From Paenibacillus methanolicus (GTDB lineage Bacteria > Bacillota > Bacilli > Paenibacillales > Paenibacillaceae): a DNA stretch of 64,000 nt. The stretch is taken from assembly GCF_008124765.1 (NCBI RefSeq), contig NZ_VNHS01000012.1, forward strand, positions 1 through 64,000, read 5' to 3'. Positions 59,484-64,000 of the stretch are shown here, piece by piece. The notes under the pieces were generated by a model, which was given only the letters and a program-made list of their open reading frames with translations, was not told the origin of the DNA and did no database searches. The stretch's first letter is position 1. Every line of letters begins with the position of its first letter. The translations under genes were made by a program, and so were the position numbers.

Positions 59484-62054
59484 ATGAACCAACCGCAATC
59501 CGGAACATCTCCGCGCAAGCGCAAGCTGTACGCGCTCTCGATGTTATCCGCCATGCTGTTCTCTCTTCTTCCGCTCCCGGCCGCCCCGCAGGGCGAAGCC
59601 GAAGCCGCATCCGCCTACAAAATCATCGGCTATTATCCTTCCTGGAGCGCTTACGGGCGCAGCTACAATGTCACCGACATGGACGTCTCCAAAGTGACGC
59701 ACATCAACTACGCGTTCGCGGACATTTGCTGGAACGGCATCCACGGCAACTCCGATCCGACCGGACCGAACCCGACCACTTGGGCGTGTCAGGACGAAGT
59801 CGGCAACATTAACGCGCCGAACGGCACGATCGTGCTGGGCGATCCGTTCATCGACGCGCAGAAGACGTTTCCCGGCGACAAATGGGACGATCCGATCCGC
59901 GGCAACATCAACCAGCTGAACAAGCTCAAGGCGGCGAATCCCCATCTGAAGACCATCATCTCGGTCGGCGGCTGGACGTGGTCGAACCGGTTCTCCGACG
60001 TGGCGGCGGACGCGGCGACGCGCGAGACGTTCGCGAATTCGGCGGTCGCGTTCCTGCGCAAATACAAGTTCGACGGCGTCGATCTAGATTGGGAGTACCC
60101 GGTCGGCGGGGGGCTCGCGGGCAACAGCGTTCGTCCGGCGGACAAGCAGAACTACACGCTCCTGCTGAACAAAATCCGCGAGAAGCTCGATGCCGCCGAG
60201 AAGACGGACGGCAAGGAGTACCTGCTGACGATCGCCTCCGGCGCGGGCCCGTCCTATATTCAGAACACCGAGCTCGACAAAATCGCCGCGGCCGTCGATT
60301 GGATCAACATCATGACGTACGATTTCAACGGCGGCTGGCAAACGCTCAGCGCGCACAACGCGCCGCTCTACAACGATCCGGCGGCAGCGGCGGCGGGCGT
60401 GCCGAATTCGGCGACGTTCCATACCGACGCGGCGATCCAGGCGTATTTCGCGGCGGGCGTACCGGCGGACAAGCTCGTCATGGGCACGCCGTTCTACGGA
60501 CGCGGCTGGGCGGGGTGCGCCGGCGCGGGCGGCGGGCAGTATCAGCCGTGCGGCGGCGCCGCGCAGATCGGCACGTGGGAGAAGGGCAGCTTCGACTTCT
60601 ACGATCTCGAAGCGAACTACATTAATAAGAACGGCTACGCCCGCTATTGGAACGACGTCGCGAAGGTGCCTTACCTGTATAACGCGACGAACAAAACGTA
60701 TATCAGCTACGACGACGTCGAGTCGACGGGCTACAAAACGGCGTACATCAAATCTAAAAATTTGGCCGGCGCGATGTTCTGGGAATTCAGCGGCGACCGC
60801 AACAAAACGCTGCTGAACAAGCTCGCGGGCGATCTGGGCGTCAGCGGCGGGGGCGGAGGCACGCCGGCGGACACGGCCGCGCCAAGCGCGCCGGCGGGCG
60901 TGACGGTGACCGGCGCGACGTCCTCGAGCGTGTCGCTAAGCTGGACCGCGTCGACGGATAACGTGGGCGTAACGGGTTACACGGTAAGCTATGGCGGGGC
61001 GAGCGTGAACGTAACGGGCACGTCGGCGACGATCGGCGGTCTGACGGCGGGCACGGCGTACAGCTTCACGGTGAAGGCGAAGGACGCGGCGGGCAACGTC
61101 TCCGCGGCGAGCGGCGCGGTCACGGGTACGACAACCGCCGCGCAGGCGGATACGGCGGCGCCGAGCGTACCGGCGGGCGTGACGGTCACGGGCGCGACAT
61201 CCTCGAGCGTGTCGCTCAGCTGGATCGCGTCGACGGACAATGTAGGCGTTACGGGCTACACGGTCGGTTATGGGACGTCGAGCGTGAACGTAACGGGCAC
61301 GACGGCGACGATCGGCGGCTTGACGGCCGGTACGGCGTACAGCTTCACGGTGAAAGCGAAGGACGCGGCAGGCAACGTCTCCGCCGCGAGCGGCGCGGTC
61401 GCGGCGACGACGGCGCCGGCCAATGCCTGCACGGTCGCGGCATGGAATGCGACGGCCGTGTACACGGGCGGTCAGCGGGTCTCCTATAACGGTACGCTGT
61501 ACGAGGCCAAGTGGTGGACGCAGGGCAATCAGCCGGGCCAAGGCGGGGACAGCAGCCCGTGGAAAGCGGTCGGCACCTGCGGCAGCGCGGGCGGCGGCGG
61601 TACGCCGGCGGACACGGCCGCGCCAAGCGCGCCGGCGGGGCTCGCGGCTTCGGGCGTGACCTCGTCGAGCGTCACGCTGAGCTGGACGGCGTCCACGGAT
61701 AACGTGGGCGTAACGGGCTACACGGTCAGCTACGGCGGGTCCAGCGTCAATGTGACGGGGACGACGGCGACGATCAGCGGTTTGACGGCGGGCGCCGCGT
61801 ACAGCTTCACGGTCAAAGCGAAGGATGCTGCAGGCAACTTGTCGGCGGCCAGCGGCGCGCTGTCCGTGACGACAACGGCCAGCGGCACGGGCGGCGGCAC
61901 CGGCACGACGGCGGGCGCGTGGACGGTCGGCAAGGCGTATAAAGCCGGCGACGAAGTCGCGTACGGCGGCAAAACGTACGTCTGCCTCCAGCCGCACACG
62001 GCGCAGACCGGCTGGGAGCCGGCCGCGACGGCGGCCCTTTGGAAGCTGAAGTAG
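59484..62054 (+). CDS. Secreted multidomain chitinase (GH18-Fn3-Fn3-CBM5/12-Fn3-CBM5/12)
   Basis: An 856-aa endo-acting chitinase. Signal peptide (~1-42), GH18 barrel (~45-450) with substrate motif SVGGWTWS and catalytic FDGVDLDWEYP, where Glu204 is the proton donor, a Gly linker, two fibronectin III modules (~462-552, ~556-645), a chitin-binding CBM5/12 (~648-700, AWNATAVYTGGQRVSYNGT), a third Fn3 (~710-800) and a second CBM5/12 (~810-856, AWTVGKAYKAGDEVAYGGKT). AAAGGAGG precedes the ATG. Likely CcpA-repressed via the cre at 59362. Confidence 0.97.
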   Translation: MNQPQSGTSPRKRKLYALSMLSAMLFSLLPLPAAPQGEAEAASAYKIIGYYPSWSAYGRSYNVTDMDVSKVTHINYAFADICWNGIHGNSDPTGPNPTTWACQDEVGNINAPNGTIVLGDPFIDAQKTFPGDKWDDPIRGNINQLNKLKAANPHLKTIISVGGWTWSNRFSDVAADAATRETFANSAVAFLRKYKFDGVDLDWEYPVGGGLAGNSVRPADKQNYTLLLNKIREKLDAAEKTDGKEYLLTIASGAGPSYIQNTELDKIAAAVDWINIMTYDFNGGWQTLSAHNAPLYNDPAAAAAGVPNSATFHTDAAIQAYFAAGVPADKLVMGTPFYGRGWAGCAGAGGGQYQPCGGAAQIGTWEKGSFDFYDLEANYINKNGYARYWNDVAKVPYLYNATNKTYISYDDVESTGYKTAYIKSKNLAGAMFWEFSGDRNKTLLNKLAGDLGVSGGGGGTPADTAAPSAPAGVTVTGATSSSVSLSWTASTDNVGVTGYTVSYGGASVNVTGTSATIGGLTAGTAYSFTVKAKDAAGNVSAASGAVTGTTTAAQADTAAPSVPAGVTVTGATSSSVSLSWIASTDNVGVTGYTVGYGTSSVNVTGTTATIGGLTAGTAYSFTVKAKDAAGNVSAASGAVAATTAPANACTVAAWNATAVYTGGQRVSYNGTLYEAKWWTQGNQPGQGGDSSPWKAVGTCGSAGGGGTPADTAAPSAPAGLAASGVTSSSVTLSWTASTDNVGVTGYTVSYGGSSVNVTGTTATISGLTAGAAYSFTVKAKDAAGNLSAASGALSVTTTASGTGGGTGTTAGAWTVGKAYKAGDEVAYGGKTYVCLQPHTAQTGWEPAATAALWKLK
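60870..61878 (+). repeat. Three near-identical fibronectin III coding repeats
   Basis: Units of ~268 bp begin at 60870, 61149 and 61611 inside the chitinase gene. The first two are adjacent (279-bp period), and a CBM5/12 module separates the third. Nucleotide identity is high over long blocks (for example the segment encoding AYSFTVKAKDAAGN), which indicates recent duplication or gene conversion. Confidence 0.88.
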
Positions 62055-62089
62055 CATCCGCGCGGTTCTGTCAGACGCGGAGTTTAAGC

Positions 62090-62124
62090 AGAAGGCATGG
62101 TCCCGGAAGGGGCCGTGCCTTCTG
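62090..62124 (+). terminator. Terminator-like hairpin after the chitinase gene
   Basis: AGAAGGCATGGTCCC, loop GGAA, GGGGCCGTGCCTTCT: a long stem with mismatches and no T-run. Confidence 0.65.
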
Positions 62125-62218
62125 CGCGTTGGGCGACAGAGGGGCGGCGTTGGATGGGAGGGATTCGCCTTGCAACCGAGCGTCTTCCAGTAATCGCCGG
62201 ATCGTACACGTGCAAGGA

Positions 62219-62371
62219 CGATAGTGACTTAGGCGTCGTTATTGGCGCGATGACGGGGCGTAGCAGGGTCGATAGTGACTTGGGCGTCGTTATTTGCGCG
62301 ACGAAGGGGCGTAGCGGGGACGATAGTGACTTGAGCGTCGTTATTGGCGCGACGAAGGGGCGCTTACCATG
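62219..62371. repeat. 51-bp tandem repeat, three copies
   Basis: The unit starting CGATAGTGACTT and continuing GGCGTCGTTATT, GCGCGACGAAGGGGCG repeats at 62219, 62270 and 62321 with an exact 51-bp period (17 codons) and few changes. Both strands stay open across it (plus 62097-62507, minus 62084-62503), giving repeated DSDLGVVIGATKGRS-like or ITTPKSLSSLLRPF-like peptides, but neither frame has a convincing ribosome binding site. I treat it as a non-coding intergenic repeat; a small coding gene is not excluded. Confidence 0.85.
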
Positions 62372-62510
62372 TGCCGAATTGAGCAGAGCGCGCGTTACCG
62401 ATTGCCGCCATTGCGAGGCAGACAGACTGATGCCCGCAAAGGGACGAGCTGTACCCCTAGATAGCAGACTCGCAACCGAGACTGAGAGGGTCGCCGCGTC
62501 CATATAACGA

Positions 62511-62550
62511 AACAGCCCCGCATTCGGCGCTTGGCCGAATTACGGGGCTT
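62511..62550. terminator. Terminator hairpin
   Basis: AGCCCCG-c-ATTCGGC, loop, GCCGAAT-ta-CGGGGCT long stem; on the minus strand it follows the stop of the ArsR-type gene closely and leads to GTTTCGTTAT. Confidence 0.8.
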
Positions 62551-62555
62551 TGCGG

Positions 62556-63515
62556 TTAGGACTTCGCGTTCAGGGCCGCGGCCGTTTCGCCGCGCGGGGT
62601 GACGTCTTTTTTGTAGTACAGCTTGAATTGAATGTCTTGATTGTAGTTGCCGAAGCCCGACCCGAACAGCGTTAGTCCGCCGACGTTCTCGGCTTCTTCG
62701 AGCACGGCCATCCGGAACGTCCACTGCTTCCGCTTGATGTCGAGCTGATCGAGCGTGACGTTGGAGAGGTGCTGGCCGTCGATGAACGTGCCTTTGTCGT
62801 TGATCTTCAGCACTTTCAGCAAGCCGTACTGGTTGATCTCGTTCCACCACCACTCCGGGGTATACTTGCCCCGGTTGCCGCCGCCGAAATCGCCGGGACT
62901 CGTCCATGTGCCGATATCGACGCCGTTCAGCGTGAACTTGATATCCGATGGCCAGTTCTCGTTGGCGAAAGGAGCCTCGGACGAGATTTCCATCGATACC
63001 TCGAGCTCGAGCGGATCCTCGCTTTTCATCAAGAAATTCGGCACCCGGTATTCGACGTAGCCTTGCCCGAACCAGAGAATCTTGGCGTTCACGCGCTCCG
63101 GGTCGAGGAAATACCGGGGTTCGTCGAAAATGCCGATAACGCTCTCGGTCGTCGCCAAGCCGCAGGTCGGTTCGACGTGGAAGTCGGTGTAATGGCCGAC
63201 GGACACTTCGGTCAGGTGATATTCGCGCGGGCTGGACTCTTCGCGGCTAGGGAAATCGATTTCAATAAAATCGGTAATCAGCGTGCACACTTTCTTCGCC
63301 CCGCCCTTGCCCGAAACCATGGTCGACCGAATTAAGCCGGCTTTCTCCAGCTTCTTCACGTGCATCGTCATGATCGCGCTGCTGAGGCCGAGCGCCTGCG
63401 CCAGTTCTTTCACGTTCATATTCTGTTTGGCGAGCAGCTGGATCATTTCGATCCGCACATTGCTGGCAAGCGCTTCGTATACGGGAAGCCATTTATCGGT
63501 AACGTCTATTCGCAT
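62556..63515 (-). CDS. ArsR-type transcriptional regulator with a long C-terminal sensor-like domain
   Basis: A 319-aa regulator. An N-terminal ArsR/SmtB winged helix (~1-85: VKELAQALGLSSAIMTMHVKKLEKAGLI) is followed by ~230 residues rich in beta strands and aromatic residues (GTWTSPGDFGGGNRGKY, EWWWNEINQYG, KQWTFRMAVLEEAEN), unlike the 100-aa metal-sensing ArsR proteins. The C-terminal part looks like a ligand- (perhaps carbohydrate-) binding beta-sandwich; that is inference. No metal-binding CxC motif in the HTH. GGAGGAACC precedes the ATG. Monocistronic. Confidence 0.87.
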   Translation of the reverse strand: MRIDVTDKWLPVYEALASNVRIEMIQLLAKQNMNVKELAQALGLSSAIMTMHVKKLEKAGLIRSTMVSGKGGAKKVCTLITDFIEIDFPSREESSPREYHLTEVSVGHYTDFHVEPTCGLATTESVIGIFDEPRYFLDPERVNAKILWFGQGYVEYRVPNFLMKSEDPLELEVSMEISSEAPFANENWPSDIKFTLNGVDIGTWTSPGDFGGGNRGKYTPEWWWNEINQYGLLKVLKINDKGTFIDGQHLSNVTLDQLDIKRKQWTFRMAVLEEAENVGGLTLFGSGFGNYNQDIQFKLYYKKDVTPRGETAAALNAKS

Positions 63516-63928
63516 GGTTCCTCCGGGAGAGTTTCATATATTTATAAATCAATCATACAAATATTAATAGGTTGATTCAACTAGAAATAAACCATATTTG
63601 GCGATTGGCCGTTATCACCTCGTTGTAAGCCGCCGTATGAGCGGGAAGATGGGGAACCCGAATGCCGATTATGCTCGCCGCGAGTGCCGAAGCCAGAAGG
63701 GAACGAGCTGGGAGCGAGTCACCTTGCCGTCGATTGTAAGCGCAACCAATTTTGATGTTTAGCTACCATTATAAAGGAGCGGCGGCGAGGATCAAAGGTC
63801 CATATGCGAAATTTACGCGAGATTTGACCGAAAAGCTGAACTTTTTTTGCAAAATATCGCATTTGACTGAAAAATGCGTCGGCTTGGTGTTAAAATCAGG
63901 GGGATAAAGGAAAGGAGACGGCAACCTC
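63516..63928. other. Intergenic region without a recognised gene
   Basis: This 413-bp stretch holds the divergent promoters of the ArsR-type and GNAT genes. A -10-like TAAAAT lies at 63891-63896 with no good -35 at 17 bases (TTGACT at 63863 is 22 bases away). AAAGGAGAC (63910-63918) is the ribosome binding site for the last gene. I see no repeats, RNA gene or operator in it. Confidence 0.5.
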
Positions 63929-64000
63929 ATGATGATTCGGGTACTGACGTCCGACGATGCGGAGCGCTATCGAGCGCTGCGGCTTCGGGCTTTGCGGGAA
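63929..64000 (+). CDS. GNAT family N-acetyltransferase, N-terminus (partial)
   Basis: Only 24 codons are visible before the right edge: MMIRVLTSDDAERYRALRLR followed by ALRE. The start-plus-RALRLRALRE pattern is typical of the GNAT N-terminal strand and helix (R-x-L-T-x-D-D-A-x-x-Y-R-x-L-R-L-x-A-L). A second ATG at 63932 is an equal start choice. The frame continues out of the window. Confidence 0.7.
   Translation, partial: MMIRVLTSDDAERYRALRLRALRE

Noticed and set aside
62219..62371. CRISPR array
   Set aside because: The units are directly contiguous 51-bp tandem copies without unique spacers and no cas genes are present.

Overview
The window looks like a chromosomal segment of a Paenibacillaceae bacterium (Paenibacillus/Cohnella type). 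It has high G+C, a Firmicutes-style 23S tail followed by a tRNA cluster, AAGGAGG-type ribosome binding sites, a textbook CcpA cre site, a textbook Fur box, and a copper-amine-oxidase-like stalk domain of the kind common in that family. The family assignment is inference; no 16S sequence is present. I see no insertion sequence, prophage or CRISPR array.

Layout. 1-0.9 kb: 3' end of 23S rRNA and tRNAs Glu, Met, Asp, Thr, Lys, Arg, with no 5S gene. 1-3 kb: a GNAT protein and a CorC/HlyC membrane protein. 3.2-9.7 kb: a sulfane-sulfur (persulfide) locus with three copies of an ATACC(C/T)AT-A-(G/C)(G/C)GGTAT-like operator, a TauE-type exporter, rhodaneses, a TusA-rhodanese fusion, a rhodanese-persulfide dioxygenase, TusA, DsrE and a CstR-type repressor. 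It is followed by two membrane-anchored rhodanese-like proteins flanking a membrane-thioredoxin fusion. 9.8-20.4 kb: a surface/c-di-GMP region. It holds a transglutaminase-like secreted protein behind a c-di-GMP-I riboswitch, a sortase, a large LPXTG adhesin, and a GGDEF-EAL protein behind a second c-di-GMP-I riboswitch with a terminator, translationally coupled to a solute-binding lipoprotein. 20.5-29.2 kb: proline to glutamate to 2-oxoglutarate catabolism (PRODH, P5CDH, GluDH) plus NAD-malic enzyme, with a divergent AAA+ regulator that has an altered GAFTGA loop. 29.4-33.7 kb: small genes (two GNATs, one frameshifted; SRPBCC, VOC, hypotheticals). 34-40.6 kb: an operon with an RpiR regulator, a sugar ABC importer, a cytoplasmic sulfatase and a BadF/GlcNAc-type kinase, suggesting use of a sulfated (amino)sugar. 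41.4-49.2 kb: a Fur-box-controlled Cnt/Nik-type metallophore importer with two CntE-like MFS exporters and no visible opine synthesis genes. 49.3-54.6 kb: an azoreductase and two chemoreceptors. 54.9-62.1 kb: an LtaS-like enzyme, a GHL10 glycosidase, a DUF2809 protein and a secreted multidomain chitinase behind a cre site. 62.2-64 kb: a 51-bp tandem repeat, an ArsR-type regulator with a long C-terminal domain, and the start of a GNAT gene.

How parts work together. The first regulated block handles reactive sulfur under a CstR-like sensor. The second is a candidate c-di-GMP-responsive adhesion unit: one riboswitch controls a secreted protease-like protein beside a sortase and its likely LPXTG substrate, and the other controls a c-di-GMP making/breaking enzyme. 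The third block feeds proline carbon into the TCA cycle. Several start codons were moved from the longest reading frame because a Shine-Dalgarno sequence sits better before an internal start. Two genes (29847-30298 and 40610-41004) each appear broken by a single missing base.
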